From contig NZ_JALM01000017.1 in NCBI RefSeq assembly GCF_000737195.2, forward strand, positions 124,001 to 188,000: a DNA stretch of 64,000 nucleotides. The letters run 5' to 3'. Shown here piece by piece: positions 34,640-43,472 of the stretch. Position 1 is the first letter of the stretch; every line of letters begins with the position of its first letter. The stretch is from Sciscionella sediminilitoris. GTDB taxonomy: Bacteria > Actinomycetota > Actinomycetes > Mycobacteriales > Pseudonocardiaceae. A model generated the notes under the pieces. It had not been told where the DNA came from. It did not search any database and was given only the letters and a program-made list of their open reading frames with translations. Made by a program: the position numbers and the translations under genes.

Positions 34640-36019
34640 TTAACCGAGATTCTTGATCCGGGCATAGTTTTCACGGATAACTGATTCGGACTTACCCGTG
34701 AAGGTGGCCGCGGGCTCGCGAACATCCCATTGTGGTGGGCATTCGGCACCGGAGAGTGTCCACGCGGCCTGCCGCGCGGCGCCGAGCGCGACGTACTGCG
34801 CCGGCCGCGGCACCGTGACCGGGAGCCCGAACACGCTCGGCGCGATCCGCCGGACCGCCTCGGAGGCGGCACCGCCGCCGATGAGCAGCAGTCGCTTCGG
34901 CGTGATTCCCTGCTCCCGCAAGGGTTCGATGCCATCGGCCAGTCCGCAGAGCATGCCCTCCACCGCGGCACGGGCGAGGTTTCCCGGACCGGCGTTGGCC
35001 GTGGTGAGCCCGGCGAACATCCCGCTGGCGTCCGGCCGGTTGGGGGTGCGTTCCCCGTCCAGATAGGGCAGCAGCGTCATCCCGCCCGCACCCGGTTCCG
35101 CGCCGAGTGCCAGTTCGTCGAACTCCGCACGGTCCGCGCGCAGTAACCCGGCGGTCGCGTCGAGTACCCGCGCCGCGTTCAGCGTGCACACTAAGGGAAG
35201 GTAGCCACCGGCGGCGTCGGCGAACCCGGCGACGAATCCGCCCGGGTCCCCACTCGGCTCGCTCCCGATCGCGAAGACCGTCCCGGATGTACCGACCGAG
35301 ACGACGACCTCACCCTCGGCGAGATCCATACCGAGCGCGGCTCCCATGTTGTCCCCGGTCCCCGGGGCGAGCAGGATGCCGTCCGGGGTCTCCCCCACCG
35401 GTTCGTTCGGCGCGGCGATCCTGGGCAGTTCCGGAACCGAGCCGAAGGCGAGCTCCACCAGATCGGTGCGGTAGTCCGGTTGCCACGGCGCGAAGTACCC
35501 GCTTCCCGAGGCATCACCGCGATCGGTGGCCGGGCGCTGCCTGCGACCGCCGAGCCGCCAGGTCAGCCAGTCGTGCGGCAGCATCACCCCGGCCACCCGG
35601 CGCGCGTTCTCCGGCTCGTGTTCGGCGAGCCAGCGCAGCTTGGTGATGGTGAACGAGGCCGGCGGCACCGAACCGATGGCTTCGGCCCAGCGCTGTGGCC
35701 CGCCGAGCTCCCCGATGAGTTCGGCGGCCGCTCGCGCGGAGCGGGTGTCGTTCCACAGCAAGGCATCGCGTACGACCTCGCCCTGCTCGTCCACGGCGAC
35801 CATGCCGTGCTGCTGACCGGCGACCGCGAGCGCGCGCACCCCGTCCAGCAGGCCGTCCGCGGCCTTGCCGAACGCGGCGAGCCAGGCGTCCGGCGGGCAT
35901 TCGGTTCCCGGCGGATGCGGTGCACTCGCCTCGCGGACCACCGCGCCGGTCTCGGCGTCACAAACGACGATCTTCGTTGACTGGGTGGAGGAATCCACCC
36001 CCGCGACGAGTTCGGTCAT
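34640..36019 (-). CDS. xylB: Xylulokinase / FGGY carbohydrate kinase
   Basis: 459 residues. Phosphorylates D-xylulose or a similar ketose with ATP. The N-terminal phosphate motif GVDSSTQSTK, AVAGQQHGMVAVD, LLWNDTRSA and LPYLDGERTPNRP are FGGY landmarks; the C-terminal GGGAASEAVRRI is the adenosine site. It is slightly short compared with E. coli XylB (484) but complete. It is the last gene of the six-gene polyol operon, so the dehydrogenase upstream probably supplies its ketose. Confidence 0.88.
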   Translation of the reverse strand: MTELVAGVDSSTQSTKIVVCDAETGAVVREASAPHPPGTECPPDAWLAAFGKAADGLLDGVRALAVAGQQHGMVAVDEQGEVVRDALLWNDTRSARAAAELIGELGGPQRWAEAIGSVPPASFTITKLRWLAEHEPENARRVAGVMLPHDWLTWRLGGRRQRPATDRGDASGSGYFAPWQPDYRTDLVELAFGSVPELPRIAAPNEPVGETPDGILLAPGTGDNMGAALGMDLAEGEVVVSVGTSGTVFAIGSEPSGDPGGFVAGFADAAGGYLPLVCTLNAARVLDATAGLLRADRAEFDELALGAEPGAGGMTLLPYLDGERTPNRPDASGMFAGLTTANAGPGNLARAAVEGMLCGLADGIEPLREQGITPKRLLLIGGGAASEAVRRIAPSVFGLPVTVPRPAQYVALGAARQAAWTLSGAECPPQWDVREPAATFTGKSESVIRENYARIKNLG

Positions 36020-36055
36020 GCGGGGAAGCCTAATGCCTGGAAGAACCGGCGCGGG

Positions 36056-37054
36056 TCAGGGAACGACCTGGATCTTGCGCCCCGCCCCGGCCCGGAACCG
36101 TTCGATGGCGCCGTCGTAGCGCTCGAGCGGCAGCCGGTCGGAGATCATCGTGTCCGCATCGATCACCCCGGAGGCGAACAGTTCGACCGCGCGCCCGTAG
36201 GAATGCAGCACGGCCATGCTCCCGACGATGGTGATCTCGTTGTTGTAGACCGCGAACGGGGAAACCTTGGCCATCGCCTCCCCCGCGGCCACCCCGAACT
36301 GCTGGAACACCCCGCCTGGTTTGACCCGGCGGATCGCGTCCTCGATCGCGGGCACCGCGCCGGTGCAGTCGATCACCACATCCCAGCCGCGCGGGTGCGC
36401 ATCGGCCAGTTCATCGGCACTGGCCGCGGTGGCGCTCGCCCCGAGGGCCGCCGCGGTGCTCAGCCGTTCGGCGTTCAGATCGACCACGGAGACCGAGATC
36501 GCGCCGCCGAGCGGGGCCAGCTGGGCCATCAACAGCCCCATCGTGCCCGCGCCGTAGATCAGGTAGTGCGAGCCCAGTTCCCGCGGAAGCAGGTCGAATC
36601 CGTGCACCGCACAGGAAAGCGGCTCGATCAGCGAGGCCTGGTCGAGCCGTACGGACTCGGGCAGCCGGTAGCAGTTGCGCACCGGGACCCGCACGTACTG
36701 CGCCATCGCCCCGTCCACGGTGTCCCCGATGGCGTTCCAGTTCAGGCACAGATTTCCCTTGCCCACCACGCAGTTCGCGCACTCGCCACAGAACAGCGAG
36801 GGATCGCAGGCCACCGCGTCCCCCTCGGCGAACTCGGTCACCGCGGAACCGAGCGCCACGATCCGCCCGGCGAACTCGTGCCCGGGCACCAGCGGATACG
36901 GCGCGAGCGGGAACTCCCCGTCGAGAATGTGCACATCCGTACCGCAGATCCCGCAGGAGTCGACCTCGACGATCACATCCCTCGGTCCCGGTGTCGGATC
37001 ATCCACAGTGGACACCGCGGTCTTGGACGGTGTCTCGATCACCAATGCACGCAA
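36056..37054 (-). CDS. Zinc-dependent medium-chain (polyol) dehydrogenase
   Basis: 332 residues of the sorbitol/threonine dehydrogenase branch. Catalytic zinc ligands are in SCGICGTDVH and PGHEFAGRI; structural zinc cysteines in CGECANCVVGKGNLC; the NAD loop is YGAGTMGLLMAQL. It would oxidise a sugar alcohol (sorbitol, xylitol or arabitol are likely) to a ketose for the downstream xylulokinase. It lies 13 bp after the second permease gene on the same strand, so it belongs to the same transcript. Confidence 0.88.
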   Translation of the reverse strand: MRALVIETPSKTAVSTVDDPTPGPRDVIVEVDSCGICGTDVHILDGEFPLAPYPLVPGHEFAGRIVALGSAVTEFAEGDAVACDPSLFCGECANCVVGKGNLCLNWNAIGDTVDGAMAQYVRVPVRNCYRLPESVRLDQASLIEPLSCAVHGFDLLPRELGSHYLIYGAGTMGLLMAQLAPLGGAISVSVVDLNAERLSTAAALGASATAASADELADAHPRGWDVVIDCTGAVPAIEDAIRRVKPGGVFQQFGVAAGEAMAKVSPFAVYNNEITIVGSMAVLHSYGRAVELFASGVIDADTMISDRLPLERYDGAIERFRAGAGRKIQVVP

Positions 37055-37067
37055 CTAAACGCTCTCC

Positions 37068-37904
37068 CTATTTCACGGCGCCCATGGAAAGTCCACGGAC
37101 CAGTTGCTTCTGCGCGAACCACCCCGCGAGCAGGACCGGAATCGAGGCGAGCGTGGCCGCGGCTGCCAACCGTGCCCAGTATGCCCCTTCCGAGGTGATG
37201 AACGAGACCAGGAACACCGGCATGGTGGAGGCCCGGATCGTGGTGAGATTGAGCGCGAAGAAGAATTCGTTCCAGGTGAAGATCACACATATCAGTGCGG
37301 TCGCCGCGATTCCCGGGGCCACCACCGGAAGCAGCACGTGCCGGATCTCCTGCCCGAGCTTGGCCCCGTCCATCCGCGCGGCCTCGAGCATTTCCGGTGG
37401 CACCTCGAGGAAGAACGAGCGCATCATCCAGACCGCGATGGGCAGGTTCATCCCGGTGTAGAGCACGACGAGGGTCCAGATGTTGTCCAGCCCGGAAATG
37501 CTGCGCGCCGCCAGATAGATGGGAATGATCGCGGCGACGACCGGGAGCATTTTGGTGGAGATGAAAAAGAACAGCGCGTTCTGCACCTTGCGCACCGCGT
37601 AGATCGACAACGCGTAGGCGGCGGGAACCGCGAGCACCAGCACGAGCGCGGTGGAGACCACGGTGGCCAGCAGCGAGTTCACCAGATACGGGCCGATCCC
37701 CGAGGAGAACACCGAGGCGTACTGCTCGAAAACCGGCTTGAACACCAGATGCGGGGTGGTGGAATAGGCGTCGGCCTCGGTCTTGAACGAGGTGAGCACC
37801 ATCCACAGCACCGGGAAGAAGAACAGGATCCCGATGATCCAGGCACCGATCGCCCAGATCGAGGTGCCGAGTTTTCCCTTGCGGCGTACCGCGATCTCGC
37901 TCAT
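37068..37904 (-). CDS. Carbohydrate ABC transporter permease, MalG type
   Basis: 278 residues with six predicted helices (first at about 14-36). The ATPase-docking EAA loop reads PPEMLEAARMDGAKLGQEIR. The ATG overlaps the stop of a 25-codon frame that separates it from the MalF-type gene. It pairs with that permease in the sugar-alcohol importer. No ATPase gene is in the operon, as is common in actinobacteria, where a shared MsiK-like ATPase serves several importers; this is inference. Confidence 0.9.
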   Translation of the reverse strand: MSEIAVRRKGKLGTSIWAIGAWIIGILFFFPVLWMVLTSFKTEADAYSTTPHLVFKPVFEQYASVFSSGIGPYLVNSLLATVVSTALVLVLAVPAAYALSIYAVRKVQNALFFFISTKMLPVVAAIIPIYLAARSISGLDNIWTLVVLYTGMNLPIAVWMMRSFFLEVPPEMLEAARMDGAKLGQEIRHVLLPVVAPGIAATALICVIFTWNEFFFALNLTTIRASTMPVFLVSFITSEGAYWARLAAAATLASIPVLLAGWFAQKQLVRGLSMGAVK

Positions 37905-37978
37905 CGCACTCGCTCCCCGGGGGAGCTCGGCGCTTCGCGCACGCGCTGTATCAATGATTCGCTCGCAAGCTCGCTCAT
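37901..37978 (-). repeat. 74-bp duplication carrying a 25-codon coupled ORF between malF- and malG-type genes
   Basis: The MalF-type stop is overlapped by ATGA opening a 25-codon frame (starting MSELASES, ending GERVR) that itself ends on an ATGA overlapping the MalG-type start. ATGAGCGAG followed by YTYGCG-like bases occurs at both ends, 74 bp apart. The gene start thus looks duplicated by an insertion that kept translational coupling. The peptide is probably not functional, but ribosomes would have to translate it to reach the second permease. The inner sequence has GCGAGC-rich imperfect palindromes like intergenic repeats. Confidence 0.55.
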
Positions 37979-38886
37979 GCCCGTCCCTCCGCAGTCTTGA
38001 ACACCGAGAACAGGCTGCGCAGCGCCACGGTGGCGACGATGATCGTGCCGATCACGGTCACCACGCCGAGCGCGGAGGCCTGTCCGATATCGAATCCCTG
38101 GAATGCGCGCTGATAGATGTAGTACGGCAGGTTCGTGGTCGCCGTCCCCGGTCCGCCCTGGGTCATCATGTAGATCAGGTCGAAGGTGTTCACCAGATAG
38201 ATGGCGCCGAGTAGCCCGCCCAGTTCCAGGTAGGAGCGCAGGTGCGGCAGGGTGACCGAGAAGAAGGTGCGCAGCGGACCCGCCCCGTCCATGCTCGCCG
38301 CCTCGAGCACCTCGTGCGACTGGCTCTGCAGTCCGGCGAGGCAGATCAGCATCATGAACGGGGTCCACTGCCAGACGAGCACCACGATCACCGAGGTCAT
38401 CGGGAAACTCGACACGAAGTCCACCGGTCCGGCACCCACCTGGCGCAGCAGGTAGTTGAGGATGCCGTAGACCGGATCGAGCATCGTGGTCTTCCACAGC
38501 AGCGCGGCGACCGTCGGCATGATCAGGAACGGCGAGATCAGCAGGGTGCGCACCACCGAGCGGCCGGGGAACTTCCGGTCCAGCAGCACCGCGAACAGGG
38601 TGCCGAGCACCAGCGAGACCAGCACCGCGAGCACGGTCATCAGGACCTCGTTGAGCAGCGCCTGCAGCGCGGTCCCGTCGGTGAACACCGAGGCGTAGTT
38701 CTGGAACCACACCCAGCGCGTGGATCCCGGGCGCAGCAGGTTCCAGGACTGGAAGGAGAAGATGATCGTGAACAGGAACGGGATCTGGGTGACGATGAAC
38801 AGCAGGATCAGCGCGGGAAGCAGCGGCGCGCGCCTGCGCATCGCCGCGCCACGGGCACTGATCCGGCCCGCGTCAACGACCGCCAT
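37975..38886 (-). CDS. Carbohydrate ABC transporter permease, MalF type
   Basis: 303 residues with about six transmembrane helices (first at about 20-42) and the EAA loop SHEVLEAASMDGAGPLRTFF. The ATG at 38886 has GGAG six bases upstream, inside the 3' end of the binding-protein gene, which it overlaps by 14 bp. It forms the channel with the MalG-type permease. An extra 25-codon frame separates the two genes. Confidence 0.9.
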   Translation of the reverse strand: MAVVDAGRISARGAAMRRRAPLLPALILLFIVTQIPFLFTIIFSFQSWNLLRPGSTRWVWFQNYASVFTDGTALQALLNEVLMTVLAVLVSLVLGTLFAVLLDRKFPGRSVVRTLLISPFLIMPTVAALLWKTTMLDPVYGILNYLLRQVGAGPVDFVSSFPMTSVIVVLVWQWTPFMMLICLAGLQSQSHEVLEAASMDGAGPLRTFFSVTLPHLRSYLELGGLLGAIYLVNTFDLIYMMTQGGPGTATTNLPYYIYQRAFQGFDIGQASALGVVTVIGTIIVATVALRSLFSVFKTAEGRA

Positions 38887-40213
38887 AGGAGGCTCCAACC
38901 GTCGCGGCGTACTCCTGGGACTGTGCGAGGGCGTCGTCCACCGACTTCTGCCCTGCGATCGCCGCGGAGAGCTGCTGGCTCACCCGCGTACCGAGATCGA
39001 TGAATTCGGGAATGTCCACGAACTGTCCTCCCGTGTACGGCACCGGTTTCGCGGTGGGATGCTCGATCGTCGGTGAATTGATCGCGTCCAGCGTCGGTTT
39101 CGCGAACGCGCCCGCGAGCTTGCGGTAACCGGGACGTTCGTAGGTGGACAGCCTGCTCGCCGGGGGCACCCGCGACCAGCCGAGCGTTTTGCCGACCTCG
39201 CCGATGTAGTGTTTCGAGGTCGCCCAGGACACGAATTTCCAGGCCGCGTCGGCATGTTCGCTCGTCTTCGGGATACCCAGCGACCAGGAGTACAGCCAGC
39301 CGGTTCCCGGATGCCGCTGCACCGGGGCCGCCACATAGCCGACCTTGCCCGCGACCTTGCTCGATTTCGGGTCCTCGAGGGTGCTCACCGCCGAGGTGGA
39401 GTCGTACCACATCGCCGAGTTCCCGGCCGCGAAGTTGTTGAGGCACTGGGTGAATCCGGCCGCGGCGGCACCCGGCTCCCCGTATTTCCGCAACAGGTCC
39501 ACATAGAACCGCACGGCCTCACGCACCTGCGGGCTTTCCAGCTGGGCGCGCCATTTCGGATCGAACCAGCGCCCGCCGAAGGTGTTGATCACCGTGGAGA
39601 GCGGGGCCATCAGCTCACCCCAGCCGGGCAGCCCGCGCAGGCAGATCCCCGCCGTGTCGCTTCCCGGATCGTTCAGCTTCGCCGCGAGCGCCGCGACCTG
39701 CTGCCAGCTCGGGTTCGGCGGCATGACCAAGCCCTTCTTCGCGAACAGATCCTTGCGGTACATCAGGAACGAGGATTCGCCATAGAACGGGACCGAGTAC
39801 ATGTTCCCCTGGTAGGAGAGCGCCTTGCGCACCGTGGGCACGAAATCCTGCTGGTCGTAACCGGGTGTCCGGGCGATGTCCGGACCGAGATTCCGCAGCC
39901 ATCCGTTGCGTGCCCAGATCGGCGTCTCGTAATTGGAGATCATCACGACATCGAATTCCCCGGAACCCGTGGAAACCGACTCCGCGGTCTTCTGCCGGGA
40001 TTCGTTCTCCGGAAGGCTGACGAACCGGACATCGATTCCCGGGTGCTCCTCGTGGAACCGGCCGATGAGCTCCTGCATGTCCTGCATCTGCGGGTTCGAC
40101 ACGACCGCGACGGTGATGGACTCACCCTTGCCGCCACCGCCGCCCGCACCGGCGAACCCGCATCCGGTCAGGGTCAGCAACGCCACGAACAACACGCAGA
40201 TCCGCCGCATCAT
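38873..40213 (-). CDS. Extracellular solute-binding lipoprotein, family 1
   Basis: 446 residues. A short signal with lipobox LTGC (Cys near residue 17) anchors it outside the membrane, followed by a glycine-rich linker and a family 1 sugar-binding domain (GESITVAVVSNPQM through the end). The ATG at 40213 overlaps the DeoR stop (ATGA). It captures a sugar alcohol or sugar for the two permeases; polyols are likely given the dehydrogenase and xylulokinase in the operon. Confidence 0.9.
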   Translation of the reverse strand: MMRRICVLFVALLTLTGCGFAGAGGGGGKGESITVAVVSNPQMQDMQELIGRFHEEHPGIDVRFVSLPENESRQKTAESVSTGSGEFDVVMISNYETPIWARNGWLRNLGPDIARTPGYDQQDFVPTVRKALSYQGNMYSVPFYGESSFLMYRKDLFAKKGLVMPPNPSWQQVAALAAKLNDPGSDTAGICLRGLPGWGELMAPLSTVINTFGGRWFDPKWRAQLESPQVREAVRFYVDLLRKYGEPGAAAAGFTQCLNNFAAGNSAMWYDSTSAVSTLEDPKSSKVAGKVGYVAAPVQRHPGTGWLYSWSLGIPKTSEHADAAWKFVSWATSKHYIGEVGKTLGWSRVPPASRLSTYERPGYRKLAGAFAKPTLDAINSPTIEHPTAKPVPYTGGQFVDIPEFIDLGTRVSQQLSAAIAGQKSVDDALAQSQEYAATVGASYGGR

Positions 40214-40980
40214 GCACACACCAATCGTGCTCCGGAATCCTCGATTTCCTTGGCCACATCCGGATCGAGCTGTTCATCGGTGAGCACCACATCGATATCG
40301 GCCAGCCCGGCGAACCGGCAGAACGTGTCCCGGCCGATCTTGCCGTGGTGCGCGAGCAGCACCCGTTCGCGCGCGCAGTCGAGCATGGCCGCTTTCACCG
40401 CGGCCTCCGCGGGTTCCATCGCGGTAAGTCCTTTGTGGACGGTAAGCCCGTCCACACCGACGAAGGCCAGGTCCACGGTGAGCGATTCGATGCGCGCGCG
40501 GGCCCATTCGTCGACACAGGCCAGCGTGCTCTCGCGCAGCCGCCCGCCGAGGCACCAGGTGGTGACGTTCGGCTTCACCGCGAGCTCGGTGGCCACCGGG
40601 AGGCCGTTGGTGACCACGGTCAGCGCGGGCCCCTCCGGGAACGCGCGGGCGATGGCCTGCGGCGCGGAGCCGGAATCCAGCAGCACCGTGGAGTTCTCCG
40701 GGAGCCGGGCGACCATCTCCGCCGCGGCCAGCGCCATCCGCTCCTTGTCCGCGACGTGCTGGGAATTGCGCCGTTCGAGCAGCGGTTCGAAGGTGTTGTC
40801 CCCGACGAACACCGCTCCGCCGTAGACCCGGTGCAGCTGCCCCTGGCGTTCGAGCACCCCGAGATCGCGCCGGACGGTTTCCGGGGCGACGGTCAGCCGG
40901 GAGACCAGATCGGTCACCTCGACCCGGCCGATCTCGCGCGCGAGCGAAAGAATCTGCTGTCTCCGCTCATCCGGATACAC
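40210..40980 (-). CDS. DeoR/GlpR family regulator of the polyol operon
   Basis: 256 residues: a DeoR helix-turn-helix (about 1-57, with RLTVAPETVRRDLGVLERQGQLHR), then the sensor domain with LLDSGSAPQAIA and VVTNGLP. The GTG at 40980 is eight bases after CGGAGG; the frame continues upstream but without a site. It is the first gene of the polyol operon and coupled to the binding protein gene. It probably represses the operon until a phosphorylated sugar intermediate appears. Confidence 0.88.
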   Translation of the reverse strand: MYPDERRQQILSLAREIGRVEVTDLVSRLTVAPETVRRDLGVLERQGQLHRVYGGAVFVGDNTFEPLLERRNSQHVADKERMALAAAEMVARLPENSTVLLDSGSAPQAIARAFPEGPALTVVTNGLPVATELAVKPNVTTWCLGGRLRESTLACVDEWARARIESLTVDLAFVGVDGLTVHKGLTAMEPAEAAVKAAMLDCARERVLLAHHGKIGRDTFCRFAGLADIDVVLTDEQLDPDVAKEIEDSGARLVCA

Positions 40981-41043
40981 CGGGGGCACCTCCGAGCTCC
41001 ATTGCCGCGCTGCCGCGTTGCCGACGAAAACGCAGCAATAATG

Positions 41044-41080
41044 TGCCCGAAGATGCCCGGTGTCAAGCTCACATCGGGCA
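41044..41080. promoter_or_regulatory. Inverted repeat TGCCCGA/TCGGGCA, candidate DeoR operator
   Basis: TGCCCGA (41044-41050) and TCGGGCA (41074-41080) form a perfect 7-bp inverted pair with centres 30 bp apart, close to three helical turns. It lies 64-100 bp upstream of the DeoR start. A further TGCCCGG lies between the arms. This is the expected place for autoregulation of the polyol operon. Confidence 0.4.
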
Positions 41081-41134
41081 TAACTAGGCAAACAGACCGT
41101 GACACCGCCCGTTCATGCCCGGTTCGCGGCCCGG

Positions 41135-42061
41135 TTACCGTTGTCCGAATCGGGCACGCACGGCCACCCCGGCGCAGCCGATCACGGCGAGCCCGCCGAG
41201 CACGGTCGGCCAGGTCAGCCGTTCGCCGAGCAGCAGGGCCGCCCAGCAGATGCTCAGCACCGGCTGCACCAGCTGCACCTGACTGACCCGGGTCATCGGG
41301 CCGATCGCGAGCCCTCGGTACCAGGCGAAGAACCCGAGGAAGGCGCTCACCACGGCCAGATACGCGAACGCGGCCCACTCGGGCGCTCCACCACTGGGCG
41401 GCCGCCCGGTCATCGAGACCGCGGTCAGGGCGATCATCAGCGGCGCCGCGAGCACGAGCGCCCAGGACATGGTCTGCCAGGCACCGAGTTCGCGCGCCAG
41501 CAGCCCGCCTTCGGCATAACCGATCGCGCAGGCGAGCACCGCGCCGAACAGCAGCAGGTCCGACCAGTGCAGCCCGGCGAACCCGCCACCCTGCAGCGCG
41601 GCGAACACCACCGCGGCGATCGCGCCGAGACCGGCCATGATCCAGAACGGTTTCGGCGGCCGTTCCCGCCCGCGCAGCACGGCGAGTACCGCGGTCGCCG
41701 AGGGCAGCAGGGCGATCACCACGGCACCGTGGCTGGCCGGTGCGGTGGTCAGGGCGAAGGAAGTCAGCAGCGGAAAGCCCACCACGGCACCACCGGCGAC
41801 GACCGCGACCCTGGCCCACTGCACCCCGCGGGGCAATCGCTGCCTGGTGAGCGCGAGCGCAGCGGCCGCGAGCACGGCGGCGATCACCGCCCGCGCCGAG
41901 CCGATGAACAGCGGCGACATGCCCCCGCTCGCGACGGCGACCCTGGTGAACGGGACGGTGAAGGAGAACGCGGTGACGCCGAGCAATCCCCACAGCAGCC
42001 CGCTCCGAGGCGAGGATAGCGCTGGCGGGTTTTCGAGGATAGCGCTACTATTCTGTCTCAT
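41135..42061 (-). CDS. EamA/DMT family transporter
   Basis: 308 residues with ten predicted helices arranged as two EamA repeats (about 20-150 and 160-300). Landmarks are GLLWGLLGVTAFSFTVPFTR at the first helix and QVQLVQPVLSICWAALLLGERLTW in the second repeat. Such proteins export amino acids or metabolites. The ATG at 42061 shares bases CATG with the divergent MocR start. A -10-like TATCGT ends five bases upstream, so the mRNA is probably leaderless. It is likely controlled by MocR. Confidence 0.82.
   Translation of the reverse strand: MRQNSSAILENPPALSSPRSGLLWGLLGVTAFSFTVPFTRVAVASGGMSPLFIGSARAVIAAVLAAAALALTRQRLPRGVQWARVAVVAGGAVVGFPLLTSFALTTAPASHGAVVIALLPSATAVLAVLRGRERPPKPFWIMAGLGAIAAVVFAALQGGGFAGLHWSDLLLFGAVLACAIGYAEGGLLARELGAWQTMSWALVLAAPLMIALTAVSMTGRPPSGGAPEWAAFAYLAVVSAFLGFFAWYRGLAIGPMTRVSQVQLVQPVLSICWAALLLGERLTWPTVLGGLAVIGCAGVAVRARFGQR
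42011..42046. promoter_or_regulatory. 13-bp direct repeats, candidate MocR operator
   Basis: CGAGGATAGCGCT occurs at 42011-42023 and again at 42034-42046, a 23-bp period, just before the MocR start and inside the first codons of the EamA gene. MocR/GabR-type regulators are known to bind paired direct repeats near their own promoters, so this fits autoregulation and control of the exporter. A -10-like TATTCT (42049-42054) follows the second repeat. Confidence 0.6.
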
Positions 42062-43460
42062 GTTCGACGATAGCAGTTCGCGAATCGTCGCGGAGCTGCG
42101 CACGTGGATCTCCACCGCGGCCCCGGGCGCGAGGCTGCCCGCCACCCGGGAGCTCGTGGCGCGCTACGCGGTGAGCCCGGTGACCGTGCAGAAGGCGCTG
42201 CGCACCCTGACCGCACAGGGAATGGTGGAAAGCCGCCCCGGTGTGGGCACCTTCGTACGCACGGTGCGGACCGCGAAACCGAACGACTACGGCTGGCAGA
42301 CCGCGGCGCTCGGCTCGCCGGACCACCGGATCCCGCGGCTGCCCGCCTCGCTGCGCCCGGCCCCGAACGACGCGATCGCGCTGCACTCCGGATACCCGGG
42401 AAGGGAACTGCTACCCGAACGGCTGCTGCGCGCGGCGTTCACCCGGGCCGCGCGCTCCGAAGCGCTACTGGGCAGGCCCCCGACGGCGGGCCTGCCGGAA
42501 CTGCAGTCCTGGTTCGCCGCGGAACTGGAATCGGCGACCCCCGCCGGGATCACGACGGCCTCCCCCGGCGAGGTTGTGGTGATTCCCGGCAGCCAGGTCG
42601 GACTGATCACCGCATTCCGCTCGCTGGTCGGGGCGGGCGGGCCGCTGCTGATGGAATCGCCGACCTACTGGGGCGCGATCCTGGCCGCCGCGCAGGTCGG
42701 GGTGGAGGTGGTTCCGGTGCCGAGCGGGCCGGGCGGCCCCGATCCCGAGGCACTGGAACGAGCCTTCGAACGGACCGGGGCGCGCGCCTTCTATGCCCAG
42801 CCGACCTTCGCCAGCCCCACCGGCGCGCTGTGGACCCCGGCGCTGACCGATCAGGTACTGGACACGATCCGGCGGCACGGCGCGTTCCTGATCGAGGACG
42901 ACTCGGCGCACGATTTCGGTATCGACGCGGATCCGTTCCCGGTCGCGGCCCGGGACGGTGGCGGGCACGTGGTCTACATCCGTTCGCTGAGCAAGAGCCT
43001 GTCCCCCACGGTCCGGGTGGCCGGGCTGATCGCGCGCGGACCGGCGCGCGACCGGATCCTGGCCGATGCCCAGGCGGAGTCCATCTACGTCAGCGGGGTG
43101 CTGCAGGCGGTCGCACTCGACGTGGTCACCCAGCCTGCCTGGCGCACCCACCTGCGCCGGTTGCGCCAGCAGCTCAGGAGCAGGCGGGACCTGCTCGCCA
43201 AGAGCCTGCTCGAGCACGCCCCCGCGGCGCAACCGGTGAGCGTTCCACAGGGCGGGCTGAACCTCTGGGCCCGGCTGCCGGATTCCGTGGACCTCGCCCG
43301 GGTCGTGCGCGACTGCCAGGCGGCGGGCGTGATCATCGGCCCGGGAAGCGAATGGTTCCCCGCGGAACCGGCCGGCCAGTTCGTCCGGCTGAACTATGCG
43401 GGCCCCAATCCCGGAGCGTTCCCGGAAGGGGCCCGCGTGCTCGGTGCGGCGCTTGGCTGA
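42060..43460 (+). CDS. MocR-type GntR regulator with aminotransferase domain
   Basis: 466 residues: an N-terminal GntR winged helix (about 5-70, VARYAVSPVTVQKALRTLTAQGM, then GVGTFV) fused to a fold-type I aminotransferase-like domain (about 100-460). The region YIRSLSKSLSPTVRVAGLIA contains the lysine expected to bind pyridoxal phosphate. MocR proteins sense PLP, vitamin B6 or amino acids. It is divergent from the EamA exporter with shared start-codon bases and direct repeats in between. Its -10 box ends five bases before the ATG, predicting a leaderless transcript. Confidence 0.88.
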   Translation: MFDDSSSRIVAELRTWISTAAPGARLPATRELVARYAVSPVTVQKALRTLTAQGMVESRPGVGTFVRTVRTAKPNDYGWQTAALGSPDHRIPRLPASLRPAPNDAIALHSGYPGRELLPERLLRAAFTRAARSEALLGRPPTAGLPELQSWFAAELESATPAGITTASPGEVVVIPGSQVGLITAFRSLVGAGGPLLMESPTYWGAILAAAQVGVEVVPVPSGPGGPDPEALERAFERTGARAFYAQPTFASPTGALWTPALTDQVLDTIRRHGAFLIEDDSAHDFGIDADPFPVAARDGGGHVVYIRSLSKSLSPTVRVAGLIARGPARDRILADAQAESIYVSGVLQAVALDVVTQPAWRTHLRRLRQQLRSRRDLLAKSLLEHAPAAQPVSVPQGGLNLWARLPDSVDLARVVRDCQAAGVIIGPGSEWFPAEPAGQFVRLNYAGPNPGAFPEGARVLGAALG

Positions 43461-43472
43461 GCCGCCGAGTCG

